Below are positions 45,896-54,676 of a DNA stretch of 64,000 bases, one piece after another. The stretch is from an uncultured Collinsella sp. (GTDB taxonomy: Bacteria; Actinomycetota; Coriobacteriia; Coriobacteriales; Coriobacteriaceae): positions 9,702 to 73,701 of the forward strand of contig CAUAEH010000003.1 in NCBI GenBank assembly GCA_958427975.1, given 5' to 3'. Within the stretch, counting starts at the first letter, position 1. The number at the start of each line of letters is the position of its first letter. Below the pieces are notes generated by a model, which was not told the DNA's origin, ran no database searches, and worked only from the letters and a program-made list of their open reading frames with translations. A program made the position numbers and the translations under genes.

Positions 45896-46858
45896 ATGTC
45901 TAAGCCTCTTGGCAAGCCCGATCGTATTGTCGTCGCCCTTGGCGGCAACGCCCTCGGCAACAACCCCGTCGAGCAGATCGAGGCCGTGAGCAACACCGCC
46001 CATGCCCTCCTCGGCCTCATCGAGCAGGGCAACGAGATCATCATCACCCACGGCAACGGCCCGCAGGTCGGCATGATCCAGAACGCCTTCGCCGCTGCCC
46101 ACGATGCCATCGGTACCCCCGAGATGCCGCTGCCCGAGTGCGGCGCCATGTCCCAGGGCTACATTGGTTATCACCTGCAGCAGGGCATCGGCCGCGAGAT
46201 GCACAAGCGCTATAAGCGTTGGCACGCCGCCACCGTCGTCACCCAGATCGAGTGCGACCCGGATGATCCCGCGTTCAAGAACCCGACCAAGCCGATCGGC
46301 CCCTTCTACACCGAGGAGCAGGCCAAGGAGTTCATGGCCGAGGATCCCTCCAAGGTCTTCGTCGAGGATTCCGGCCGCGGCTGGCGTCGCGTCGTCGCTT
46401 CCCCCGATCCCAAGAAGATCGTCGAGGCTGATTCCATCCTCAACCTGCTCGACAACGAGTTCATCGTCATCGCCTGCGGTGGCGGCGGCATCCCCGTCGT
46501 CCGCGACTACGAGAACAAGGGCTGCTACAAGGGCGTTCCCGCCGTCATCGACAAAGACCTGGGCGGCGAGCTGCTGGCCGAGGACTGCGATGCCGACGTT
46601 CTGTTCCTGCTGACCGCCGTTGAGCATGTCGCCATCAACTTTGGCAAGCCCAACCAGGAGGAGCTCGAGGACCTCACCGCCGACGAGGCCGAGCGCCTGG
46701 CCGACGAGGGCCAGTTCGGCAAGGGTTCCATGGAGCCCAAGGTCCGCGCTGCCATCAAGTTCGCCCGTTCCCGCAAGGGCCGCACCTGCATCATCGGCGC
46801 TCTGGACAAGGCTGCCGAGACCATGGCCGGCCTCTCCGGTACCCGCATCCACGAGTAG
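45896..46858 (+). CDS. arcC: Carbamate kinase
   Basis: A 320-residue cytoplasmic enzyme that makes ATP from carbamoyl phosphate and ADP. Family motifs: VVALGGNALG near the start, THGNGPQVG, IACGGGGIPVV and a C-terminal IKFARSRKG. Length is normal. No arginine deiminase or ornithine carbamoyltransferase lies beside it, so the source of carbamoyl phosphate is not visible. It is flanked by its own terminator. Confidence 0.97.
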   Translation: MSKPLGKPDRIVVALGGNALGNNPVEQIEAVSNTAHALLGLIEQGNEIIITHGNGPQVGMIQNAFAAAHDAIGTPEMPLPECGAMSQGYIGYHLQQGIGREMHKRYKRWHAATVVTQIECDPDDPAFKNPTKPIGPFYTEEQAKEFMAEDPSKVFVEDSGRGWRRVVASPDPKKIVEADSILNLLDNEFIVIACGGGGIPVVRDYENKGCYKGVPAVIDKDLGGELLAEDCDADVLFLLTAVEHVAINFGKPNQEELEDLTADEAERLADEGQFGKGSMEPKVRAAIKFARSRKGRTCIIGALDKAAETMAGLSGTRIHE

Positions 46859-46921
46859 TCTCTACTCTGTTGCCTCTCTCGTGGGCGCCAGGCAAAGCGC
46901 CTACAAACTAGCCTCTCTTCA

Positions 46922-46957
46922 TGAGCCCCGCAGTCCGCTCCGACTGCGGGGCTTTTG
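46922..46957 (+). terminator. Terminator of arcC
   Basis: AGCCCCGCAGTC pairs with GACTGCGGGGCT across a short loop, followed by TTT, 60 bp after the arcC stop. Confidence 0.8.
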
Positions 46958-46968
46958 CTATTCACCTA

Positions 46969-47052
46969 GTCATTGGGGACGTTCTTAAATGACTAGTCAA
47001 ACAAGAGCGTCCCCAATGACCACTCATTTAAGTATGCCCCCAATGACTAGTA
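46969..47052. repeat. GTCATTGGGGACG-type inverted repeats
   Basis: GTCATTGGGGACGTTCT (46969-46985) is mirrored by 47004-47020 with one mismatch, and CCCCAATGACTAGT repeats again at about 47038-47051, running through the stop codon of the minus-strand peptidase gene. It looks like a small dispersed repeat, possibly REP- or MITE-like. Confidence 0.6.
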
Positions 47053-48048
47053 GTAGGCCCACATGGCTTCGACTTCGTTGAGGACTTCTACTACGCCCCA
47101 GCGGCGGGCGCTGCGGCTGGCCGAGTTGGGGTCGTAGACGCCAATCTGGTTGGCATCGTCGATGCCGTAGAGCACGATGTAGTGGCCTACGTTGGTAAAC
47201 GTACCGGGGCGCACTGCGGCGATGACGGGCACACCCGAGCGAAGTGCTTGGGTAATCGATTCGCGATCGTTATAGAGCTGTGTTCCGTTGAGCCCCAGCT
47301 GCCACGCACCGCCTGTCATAAACGACCACTCGGTGGCACCAGTGGGGGCGTAGTTGCCGGCTTCGGCCAGTGCGCATATATCGACCGGCGTCTTATCGGT
47401 ATGGCCGGTCTTAAAGATATAGACCATGGTGAGGCAGGTAGGACCGCAAGCGTTTTCGCGAATAGTGCCACCGGCATAGGGCAGCTCCGACCATGCGGGG
47501 TCAATTTGGTAGATGTGGGGCATGGTGCCGGCCTGCCATTGCGAGCGTGGGGTCGAGAACGCAAAGGAGTAACCGGGTGCGACGGGAGCTTTAAGCAGCT
47601 TGTCTTCGGCAGTGGGCTCAAGACCGGCTGATCCGTGGGAGATACAGGATCCCAAAAACACAAAGACGAGGCAGGCGGCGATGGAGCAAAGCGTAAGGCG
47701 TAGGCGGCGGGCCGGAAGCGCGTGGCTTGTGGCGTGCGACGCAGGGTGAGGGGCGGAATTGCCGCGATCGCGTTGAGGTCGCGAAAAGGAGCGCTTGACG
47801 TAGTAGTCGGTCTTACGGCGATCGTAGCGGCGTGGCTGCGATGTGTCGGTCTGGCGTTGGCGTGTGCTCGTACTCACGCGGTCTGACTGCTGCACGGTAC
47901 GGCTTTGTTGCCGCGAAGAAGCCCCGGGCTGCTCTTGGGGGCGCTGCGGGTTGTCGTTGTCGGAGGTGCTTCTGGGCGTTGACGTGGTGCGGCCGGCAAG
48001 GCGCACGCTTTGTGGCCGTTGGTCGCCGTCATTGTATCCGTATGCCAT
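47047..48048 (-). CDS. Membrane-anchored C39-family peptidase-like protein
   Basis: A 333-residue protein. A basic, Gln/Arg/Ser-rich cytoplasmic region (1-115) precedes one membrane helix (about 120-138, LTLCSIAACLVFVFLGSC). The extracellular domain (about 165-330) has the papain-like triad of C39_2 peptidases: Cys in ENACGPTCLT, His in VGHYIVLYG and Asp/Asn in YDPN. The ATG at 48048 follows AAGGTG. It may cleave peptides or wall-associated substrates; the substrate is unknown. Its last codons overlap a dispersed repeat. Confidence 0.85.
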   Translation of the reverse strand: MAYGYNDGDQRPQSVRLAGRTTSTPRSTSDNDNPQRPQEQPGASSRQQSRTVQQSDRVSTSTRQRQTDTSQPRRYDRRKTDYYVKRSFSRPQRDRGNSAPHPASHATSHALPARRLRLTLCSIAACLVFVFLGSCISHGSAGLEPTAEDKLLKAPVAPGYSFAFSTPRSQWQAGTMPHIYQIDPAWSELPYAGGTIRENACGPTCLTMVYIFKTGHTDKTPVDICALAEAGNYAPTGATEWSFMTGGAWQLGLNGTQLYNDRESITQALRSGVPVIAAVRPGTFTNVGHYIVLYGIDDANQIGVYDPNSASRSARRWGVVEVLNEVEAMWAYY

Positions 48049-48402
48049 TCGAATCACCTTGCCTCATGTGTAACTTGTCTATCCTACATAAAAAGATGCA
48101 CGACACATGGGCATGTGCGCCAAAAGCCCGACAAATGGTATGAACGTTGCCGCGCCGCGCGCCAAGCGCCACGGCAACAGGTATTCAAAAGCAGACAAGA
48201 TGAAAGCGTCCAAGACGAATGACGTCTCCCGCCGTTCGTCCCAAAAACGGTGCCGCTCGTTTTGCAGTTCTGCCTTCGGTCGAGCTGCGAGCGGCGCTGC
48301 TGCGCCAAGGCCGTATCTTAAAGCCATGGAATAAAAGCGCGCGGCAAAACGGACCGCGCAAGGGGTGACGCCAAGGGCGTCAAACAGGAAAGGAGGGGAA
48401 CA
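48049..48402. other. Intergenic region between divergent peptidase and permease genes
   Basis: No gene is seen. A hairpin GTTGCCG/CGGCAAC lies at about 48148-48180. GAAAGGAGGGG just before 48403 is a strong ribosome site for the permease. Promoters are not clear. Confidence 0.4.
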
Positions 48403-49854
48403 ATGGCGGACAAGAACGCAGAAGTTGCAGTCGAGGATAACGGCGGCATGAAGAAAACGCTTTCGCTCTGGAACTTCTTCACCATCGGTTTCGGCGCCAT
48501 CATCGGTACCGGTTGGGTTCTGCAGGTCGGCGACTGGATGGTCGTGGGCGGCGGTCCCGTTCCCGCTATGATCGCATTCCTCTTGGGTGCAATCTTCCTC
48601 GTGCCCGTCGGAGCTGTTTTCGGTGAGCTCACGGCTGCCATCCCCATCTCGGGCGGCATCGTCGAGTATGTCGATCGTAGCTTTGGCCGTACGCTGAGCT
48701 ACATCACCGGATGGCTTTTGGCCCTGGGCAACGGCATCCTGTGCCCGTGGGAGGCCATCGCCATTTCGACCCTCGTGTCCGAGATGTTCGGCAGCCTGCC
48801 CGGCCTTGAGTGGCTGCGCGCCGTCAAGCTCTACACCATACTGGGGGCCGACGTCTACCTGTTCCCGACGCTGATCGCGCTCGGCTTTGCAGTCTACGTC
48901 ATCTTCCTCAACTTCCGCGGCGCCAGCTCGGCTGCCAAACTCCAGGCCTTCCTGACCAAGGCCCTGCTCTGCGGCATGCTGCTCGCCATGGGCGTCTCGC
49001 TGTTCACCGGCTCGCCGGACAACGCCATGCCCGTGTTCTCCCAGGTCGCCGGCGCTGGCGGCGGCAAGGCCGCTACCGAGAGCACCAGCCTGTTCGCCGG
49101 CATCGTGTCGGTCCTGGTTCTGACTCCGTTCTTCTACGCCGGTTTCGACACCATTCCTCAGCAGGCTGAGGAAGCAGCCGAGGGCCTCAACTGGAACAAG
49201 TTCGGCAAGATCATCTCCCTGGCCCTGCTGGCCGCCGGCGGCTTCTACATGGTCTGCATCTACTCGTTCGGCACCATCCTCGACTGGCATGAGTTTGTTA
49301 AGAGCCCGGTTCCCGCGCTTGCCTGCCTCAAGGGCATCAACATGCTTCTGTACCTGGCCATGCTCGTCATCGCCACGCTTGGACCCATGGGCCCGATGAA
49401 CTCCTTCTACGGCGCCACGAGCCGCATCATGCTCGCCATGGGCCGCAAGGGCCAGCTGCCCGAGAAATTCGCCGAGGTCGACCCCAAGTCCGGCGCTCCC
49501 AAGCTCGCCTGCGTCGTTCTGGGCGTCATCACCGTCATCGGTCCGTTCCTGGGCAAGAACATGCTCATCCCCCTGACCAACGTGTCGGCCCTCGCCTTCA
49601 TCTTCTCCTGCGGCATGGTCGCCCTCGCCTGCCTGCGCATGCGCTTCACCGAGCCCGACCTGCCTCGTCCCTACGAGGTGCCCGGCGGCAAGTTTGGCAT
49701 CGGCCTCGCTATCGCTGCCTGCGCCATCATCATCGGCCTGCTCGTGATTCCGTTCTCTCCCGCCTCCCTCAACATGGTGGAGTGGAGCATCGTGATCGGT
49801 TGGTTGGCTATTGGCCTGGCCCTCATGGCTTTCACCAATTCCCGCAAAAAGTAA
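48403..49854 (+). CDS. APC-family amino acid/polyamine permease
   Basis: A 483-residue membrane transporter with about twelve helices. The APC signature FFTIGFGAIIGTGWVLQVGDW is in helix 1, and FYAGFDTIPQQAEEA marks helix 6. The last helices end in a short basic tail (SRKK). The amidohydrolase gene follows 131 bp downstream, so uptake and hydrolysis of one substrate may be linked. The substrate is not determinable. Confidence 0.93.
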   Translation: MADKNAEVAVEDNGGMKKTLSLWNFFTIGFGAIIGTGWVLQVGDWMVVGGGPVPAMIAFLLGAIFLVPVGAVFGELTAAIPISGGIVEYVDRSFGRTLSYITGWLLALGNGILCPWEAIAISTLVSEMFGSLPGLEWLRAVKLYTILGADVYLFPTLIALGFAVYVIFLNFRGASSAAKLQAFLTKALLCGMLLAMGVSLFTGSPDNAMPVFSQVAGAGGGKAATESTSLFAGIVSVLVLTPFFYAGFDTIPQQAEEAAEGLNWNKFGKIISLALLAAGGFYMVCIYSFGTILDWHEFVKSPVPALACLKGINMLLYLAMLVIATLGPMGPMNSFYGATSRIMLAMGRKGQLPEKFAEVDPKSGAPKLACVVLGVITVIGPFLGKNMLIPLTNVSALAFIFSCGMVALACLRMRFTEPDLPRPYEVPGGKFGIGLAIAACAIIIGLLVIPFSPASLNMVEWSIVIGWLAIGLALMAFTNSRKK

Positions 49855-49985
49855 CGCCTAGCCGGGGCGGATCGGGTGCGCGGAATCCTCTCTCCCGCGC
49901 ACCGAACCCGGCACCACTTGGGTAGCTTTGTGAGGCCTTAACCCAACACGGCCTCGCCCACTATATGGATCCATAAGGAGGAACC

Positions 49986-51263
49986 ATGTCCACTAAGTAT
50001 GCAATCGTTGGCGGCAAGCTCATCGACGGTACTGGTGCCGAGCCGGTCGAGAACTCCCTCGTTCTCGTCGACGACAACGGCAAGATCGAGTACGCCGGCG
50101 CTATGCAGGACCTTCCCGAGGGCGTTGAGGTCATCGACGCCGCCGGCAAGACCGTCCTTCCCGGCCTGATCGACACCCACCTGCACTTCTCGGGCAACCT
50201 GACCGACGATGACACCGATTGGGTCATGCAGCCGCTCCTCGAGAAGCAGGCCGTCGCCGTCAAGCAGGCCTACGACTGCCTCACCCATGGCCTCACCACC
50301 GTCTGCGAGATCGGCCGCTTTGGTATCCAGATCCGTGACTGCATCGACAAGGGCGTCTTCAAGGGCCCGCGCGTTCTGGCCACCGGCCTCGGCTTCTGCC
50401 GCGTTGCCGGCCACGGTGACTCCCACCACTGCACCCAGGAGCTCAACAAGGAATCCCATCCCTGGGGCGACCAGGTCGACGGTCCTTGGGATCTGCGCAA
50501 GGCCGTCCGTCGTCGCCTGCGCGAGAACCCCGATGCTATCAAGATCTGGGCTACCGGTGGCGGCATCTGGCGCTGGGACTCCGGTCGCGACCAGCACTAC
50601 TGCTCCGAGGAGATCCAGGCCGTGGTCGACGAGGCAAAGATGGTCGGCATCCCCGTGTGGAGCCACTGCTACAACAACCACGCCGCTGCCTACGATTCCG
50701 TTCGCTTTGGCTGCGAGCAGCTGATTCACGGTTTCGATATCGATGAGCGCACCATGGACCTCATGGCCGAGCAGGGCACCTTCTTCACCCCGACGATCGC
50801 CTTCCTGCCCACCTGGTACGCCACCTATCCGCCCGTCTACGTCCCCGAGCTGCACGACAAGTACGAGGGCACCCTGGTCGAGAAGGAGCTGCAGCGCAAC
50901 TACGACTGCCTGCGCGAGGCCAAGAAGCGCGGCGTCGTCATGACGATCGGCTCCGACTCCTTCTCCTTCGTCACCCCGTACGGCACCTGCTCCATCGAGG
51001 AGATGTACGAGTTCGTCGACAAGATCGGCTTCACCCCGGTCGAGACCATCACCTGCGCCACCCTCAACGGTGCCAAGATGTGCCACATCGAGGACGAGAC
51101 CGGTTCCATCGAGGCCGGCAAGTGCGCCGACCTGCTGGTCGTCAACGGTGACGTCGCCGCCGACATCCACGTGCTCAACACCGACAACATGGACGTCATC
51201 ATGAAGGACGGCTGGATCGTCGAGGCTGGCACCTTTGGCGAGGCCAACAAATACAGCGCCTAA
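49986..51263 (+). CDS. Metal-dependent amidohydrolase (imidazolonepropionase-like)
   Basis: A 425-residue cytoplasmic TIM-barrel hydrolase. Metal ligands: HLH in GLIDTHLHFSG (residues about 61-63), the carbamylated Lys in AIKIWATGGG, His in PVWSHCYNNH, His in QLIHGFDI and Asp in TIGSDSFSF. Strand-rich N- and C-terminal segments form the small domain. Related enzymes cleave N-acyl amino acids, Xaa-Pro dipeptides or cyclic amides; the exact substrate is open. The ribosome site is AAGGAGG. Confidence 0.93.
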   Translation: MSTKYAIVGGKLIDGTGAEPVENSLVLVDDNGKIEYAGAMQDLPEGVEVIDAAGKTVLPGLIDTHLHFSGNLTDDDTDWVMQPLLEKQAVAVKQAYDCLTHGLTTVCEIGRFGIQIRDCIDKGVFKGPRVLATGLGFCRVAGHGDSHHCTQELNKESHPWGDQVDGPWDLRKAVRRRLRENPDAIKIWATGGGIWRWDSGRDQHYCSEEIQAVVDEAKMVGIPVWSHCYNNHAAAYDSVRFGCEQLIHGFDIDERTMDLMAEQGTFFTPTIAFLPTWYATYPPVYVPELHDKYEGTLVEKELQRNYDCLREAKKRGVVMTIGSDSFSFVTPYGTCSIEEMYEFVDKIGFTPVETITCATLNGAKMCHIEDETGSIEAGKCADLLVVNGDVAADIHVLNTDNMDVIMKDGWIVEAGTFGEANKYSA

Positions 51264-51321
51264 ACTACCGTTCATCGACGACTGGATGTAAAACACAGTA
51301 TTTGATTGCATAATGCAATGG

Positions 51322-51347
51322 AGAGGGTCGCTTGCGGCCCTCTTTAT
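51322..51347 (+). terminator. Terminator of the amidohydrolase gene
   Basis: AGAGGGTCGC (51322-51331) pairs with GCGGCCCTCT beginning at 51334, followed by TT. A palindrome, ATTGCATAATGCAAT, lies just upstream. Confidence 0.75.
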
Positions 51348-51374
51348 TGCTATGGGTGCGATAGATAAAAGGGG

Positions 51375-52766
51375 ATGACGGTGGATTTAAACAGGCTGAT
51401 TCTGGGCAAGAGCTACAACTCTACCAAGGTCTTTCGTACGGCCCAGCATGTGGTCCAGGCCATCCTGCTCGGTGTTGTCGTTCCGGCGCTTATCCTGCTG
51501 CTTATCTGGGATTTAACCGATAACCCCAATCCCGTTCCGGGCGTTGTCGTTATTGCCGGCATGGTCATGCTGTGCTTCTTTTTCTCGTATGTCTTTGTGG
51601 TCCCCGACGACCTCACATCGAGCGCAACCGACCGTACGCTCGCCATCGCATCAAAAATATTCGCCTACACGTCGCGCGGCCTTACGCCCGAAGCGGCCCT
51701 GGGCGCCTCTAAAATTATCCTGTCCGAGACCATCGCCTCTGCCATCTGCTTTACCGACGGCAAGCAGGTGTTGGCAAGCTGGGGCGAGGACTCGGCAAAG
51801 TGCCCCGCCGGCACCCCGGTCGTGCTCAAGACCACGCTCAGTGTGATTGAGACGGGCGAGCAGAGCGTGTTTTCGCGTGACACCTCCAATGAGACGGGCG
51901 GCTATTTTCCCCGCCTGCGCGCCGGCATCGTCGCGCCGCTTACCGTGCGCGGGCATTGCGTGGGCACACTCGAGCTGTATTACCCTCGCCTGAGCAGCAT
52001 CGATATGCGCCAGACGGCGTTGGCCTCGGGTTTTGCCGACCTAATTTCCACGCAGCTCGCCAGCTTTGAGCTCGAGCGCCAGGACGAGCTCACAGCCCGC
52101 GTTGAGCTTCGCGCCCTGCAGTCGCAGGTCGACCCGCATTTTCTATTCAATACCATTAGCACGATCGTGTCGCTCGTTCGAACCGAGCCCGACAAGGCGC
52201 GATCGCTGCTGATCGACTTTTCCAACTACTATCGTCAGACGCTTTCTGATTCCGATACGCTCACCACGCTCGAGCACGAGGTGGAACAGGGCACTCGTTA
52301 TATCAATCTTATGCAGGCCCGGTATGGCGACGGCCGTCTGCGCGTTTCGGTCGACATCGACTTTGAGGTGCGCGACAGCCTGGTACCGCCGTTTATCTTG
52401 CAGCCGCTGCTCGAAAACTGCATCAAGCATGCGCAGCGCGAGACCGAGCCGCTTTCTATTCGTGTTAGGGCTTTTGAGACCGATGACGGCTTGGAGATCA
52501 TCGTCGAAGATGACGGCATCGGGATGAGCGAAGAAGTCTGCGCGCATCTGTTTGAGCAGCATCGCCGAGAGGAGCCCGAGAGCATTACCGCCGATGGCTC
52601 CATCAAGCGAGGTTGCGGCCTGGCGCTCTTCAACGTGCTTCAGCGAATCCATTTCTTTTACGGAGAAGATTCTGGCATGCGCGTGAAGTCCCAGGAGGGC
52701 GTGGGAACGCAGGTCATCGTAGAGTTGAACGGCGAGCCGCATGAGCCGGCGCCGCTAACGGTGTAG
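51375..52766 (+). CDS. LytS-type sensor histidine kinase 1
   Basis: A 463-residue membrane kinase. Two membrane helices (about 28-45 and 55-72), a GAF-like domain (about 85-235), a His_kinase segment with the phospho-His in DPHFLFNTIST (about 255) and an HATPase domain with PPFILQPLLENCIKHA and EDDGIGMS. GTG at 51381 is an equally good start because AAGGGG lies 6 bp before it. The response regulator follows 38 bp downstream. Confidence 0.92.
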   Translation: MTVDLNRLILGKSYNSTKVFRTAQHVVQAILLGVVVPALILLLIWDLTDNPNPVPGVVVIAGMVMLCFFFSYVFVVPDDLTSSATDRTLAIASKIFAYTSRGLTPEAALGASKIILSETIASAICFTDGKQVLASWGEDSAKCPAGTPVVLKTTLSVIETGEQSVFSRDTSNETGGYFPRLRAGIVAPLTVRGHCVGTLELYYPRLSSIDMRQTALASGFADLISTQLASFELERQDELTARVELRALQSQVDPHFLFNTISTIVSLVRTEPDKARSLLIDFSNYYRQTLSDSDTLTTLEHEVEQGTRYINLMQARYGDGRLRVSVDIDFEVRDSLVPPFILQPLLENCIKHAQRETEPLSIRVRAFETDDGLEIIVEDDGIGMSEEVCAHLFEQHRREEPESITADGSIKRGCGLALFNVLQRIHFFYGEDSGMRVKSQEGVGTQVIVELNGEPHEPAPLTV

Positions 52767-52804
52767 CACGCGGTTGGATTGAGAGAAAAAGAGGGGAAGC
52801 GCAT

Positions 52805-53539
52805 ATGTCCGAAGGCTGGAACATCTTGGTGGTTGATGACGAGCCTCCCATTAGGGCTGAGCTACGCTATCTGTTGGAAAAGGATACGCGTGTGGGTCAG
52901 ATTGCCGAGGCGGGCAATGTCACCGAAGCCGTGGAGTCGACTCTGTCGAACAAGCCCGACGTGCTGTTTTTAGACATTACCATGCCCGGTCGCTCGGGAA
53001 TTGAGCTTGCCGAGACGCTGCAGAACCTAAAGACGCCGCCGGTCGTGGTGTTTGTGACGGCATTTGCCGAGTATGCGGCCGATGCCTATAACCTCGATGC
53101 TGTCGATTACATCGTCAAGCCGGTCGAGGATGCCCGCTTGTCAAAGGCGCTCGACAAGATCGAGACTGCCCTGGGCGCTCGCCGTGTCGTCCATGCTCCG
53201 CGCCAGCCTTTGCGCCTGACGGTGGATCGCGGGGGCAAAAAGGTGTTCATTCCCGTGGCGGATGTCTGCTACTTTGAGGCGCGCGCCGATTTTTGCAACG
53301 CCGTCTGCGCCGAGGGGACGTACCTGATCAATGAGTCGATTTCCTCGCTCGAGCGCCGCTTGGCCTCCGAGGGCTTTATCCGTGTCCACCGCAGCTATCT
53401 GGTTAATTTGGAAGACGTGCATAATATCGAGATCGGCTCCACGGGCCTGATGGAGCTCAGGCTCGATCGCGTCACCTCGACGGTGCCCGTGTCCCGCCGT
53501 CGCGCTGCCGAGGTCAAATCGCACTTGGGGCTTGCGTAA
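52805..53539 (+). CDS. LytTR-family response regulator 1
   Basis: A 244-residue transcription regulator. Receiver domain (1-120) with acidic pocket VVDDE, phospho-Asp near 58 in VLFLDITMPG and Lys in YIVKPVE. The LytTR DNA-binding domain (about 140-240) contains VCYFEARADFCN, FIRVHRSYLVNLE and VPVSRR. Partner of the preceding kinase. Target genes may include the adjacent lipase-like gene. Confidence 0.95.
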   Translation: MSEGWNILVVDDEPPIRAELRYLLEKDTRVGQIAEAGNVTEAVESTLSNKPDVLFLDITMPGRSGIELAETLQNLKTPPVVVFVTAFAEYAADAYNLDAVDYIVKPVEDARLSKALDKIETALGARRVVHAPRQPLRLTVDRGGKKVFIPVADVCYFEARADFCNAVCAEGTYLINESISSLERRLASEGFIRVHRSYLVNLEDVHNIEIGSTGLMELRLDRVTSTVPVSRRRAAEVKSHLGLA

Positions 53540-53630
53540 GGGTCGGTGTGCCATCGTTTGCCGTTACAGGTTTGGCATGACTGTGCGGTGGGCATAATGG
53601 ATTGCATCGAATGAAATCGAAAGGATTATT

Positions 53631-54575
53631 ATGCCCGCGCTCATTACGCATCATCTGTTTGGCGAGGAAAGCATCGACCGTCTTCCGCAGGGCGTTATCA
53701 CGTCCGATGAGGAGCGCATCGCCTTTATCCTGGGCAACCAGGGTCCCGACCCGTTTTTCTTCCACATGCTCACGCCGCGCATTTCCGACTGTATGTCGCT
53801 TGCTCAGGTCATGCACCGCTCGCGCATGTCGCGCCAGTTCTCGTGCCTGCGCGACGGCGTGTCGCACCTACAGCCGCGCGATGCCAATCTGGGTCGCGCC
53901 TTTGCGCTGGGCCTGCTGTCGCACTATGTGCTCGATCGCAATGCCCACCCCTTTGTCTACGAGCAGCAGTTTGGCATTGTTGAGTCCGACCCCGAGCTCG
54001 AGGCTTCGGGCAGCCAAGTTCACGCCGTGCTCGAAAGCGACCTGGACGTGCTGATGCTGCAGCTCAAGCGCGATGGGGCTACGGTCGAGGATTATCCGCC
54101 GGCGGGCGAGATCGTCACTACCGACCGCATCAATCGCGTTGCCGGTGTGCTGATGAGCTATGTTGCCGGACGCGTGTACGGCATCGATATCCCGGTGGGA
54201 GAGTACGGTGGCGCCGTAGCCGACATGCAGCTGCTCTACCGCACTATCGAGCCCGCCGGTTCGGCCAAGACGCGCGCGATTGCCCTGCTCGAGGGCTTGG
54301 TGCACGATTATTCGCTGCTTGACGGCCTTGCGCACCGCGTGACGACCGAGCTGCCCGAGCGTACCGGAAATCTGGGCCACTTGGCATGGAAGAGCCCCTT
54401 TACCGATGAAGTCTCGACCGAGAGCTTCCCCGAGGTCTTTGACCGCGCACTGCTCGATTACGAGCTCACCGTCGCCCGCTTTATCGAGACCGGCGATATG
54501 GAAGCCGTGACCAACCACGTCAATTACAGCGGTCGCGCGCTCGAAGCCGATGAGGAGTTCGACCGCGAGGAGTAG
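53631..54575 (+). CDS. Zinc-dependent phospholipase C-like protein
   Basis: A 314-residue protein of the zinc-dependent phospholipase C superfamily. Conserved metal-ligand pattern: THHLFGEE near the N-terminus, GNQGPDPFFFH (about 40-50), LSHYVLDRNAHPFVY (about 100-115) and a later HAVLESDLD. No signal peptide, so probably cytoplasmic, unlike secreted toxins of the group. Role unknown. It lies between the LytTR regulator and the transporter. Confidence 0.85.
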   Translation: MPALITHHLFGEESIDRLPQGVITSDEERIAFILGNQGPDPFFFHMLTPRISDCMSLAQVMHRSRMSRQFSCLRDGVSHLQPRDANLGRAFALGLLSHYVLDRNAHPFVYEQQFGIVESDPELEASGSQVHAVLESDLDVLMLQLKRDGATVEDYPPAGEIVTTDRINRVAGVLMSYVAGRVYGIDIPVGEYGGAVADMQLLYRTIEPAGSAKTRAIALLEGLVHDYSLLDGLAHRVTTELPERTGNLGHLAWKSPFTDEVSTESFPEVFDRALLDYELTVARFIETGDMEAVTNHVNYSGRALEADEEFDREE

Positions 54576-54676
54576 GGCTCGTGCGTGCCCCTTTGCCGAA
54601 TCCTTACCGGCGCCTCTGGACAATTGGGGTACGATGAACTAACTGCATATCGGGCGAATACGAAGGGGCCCTGTCC

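Noticed and set aside
45896..51263. arcC, permease and amidohydrolase as one catabolic operon
   Set aside because: arcC has its own terminator and is separated by a minus-strand peptidase gene. Only the permease-amidohydrolase link is plausible.
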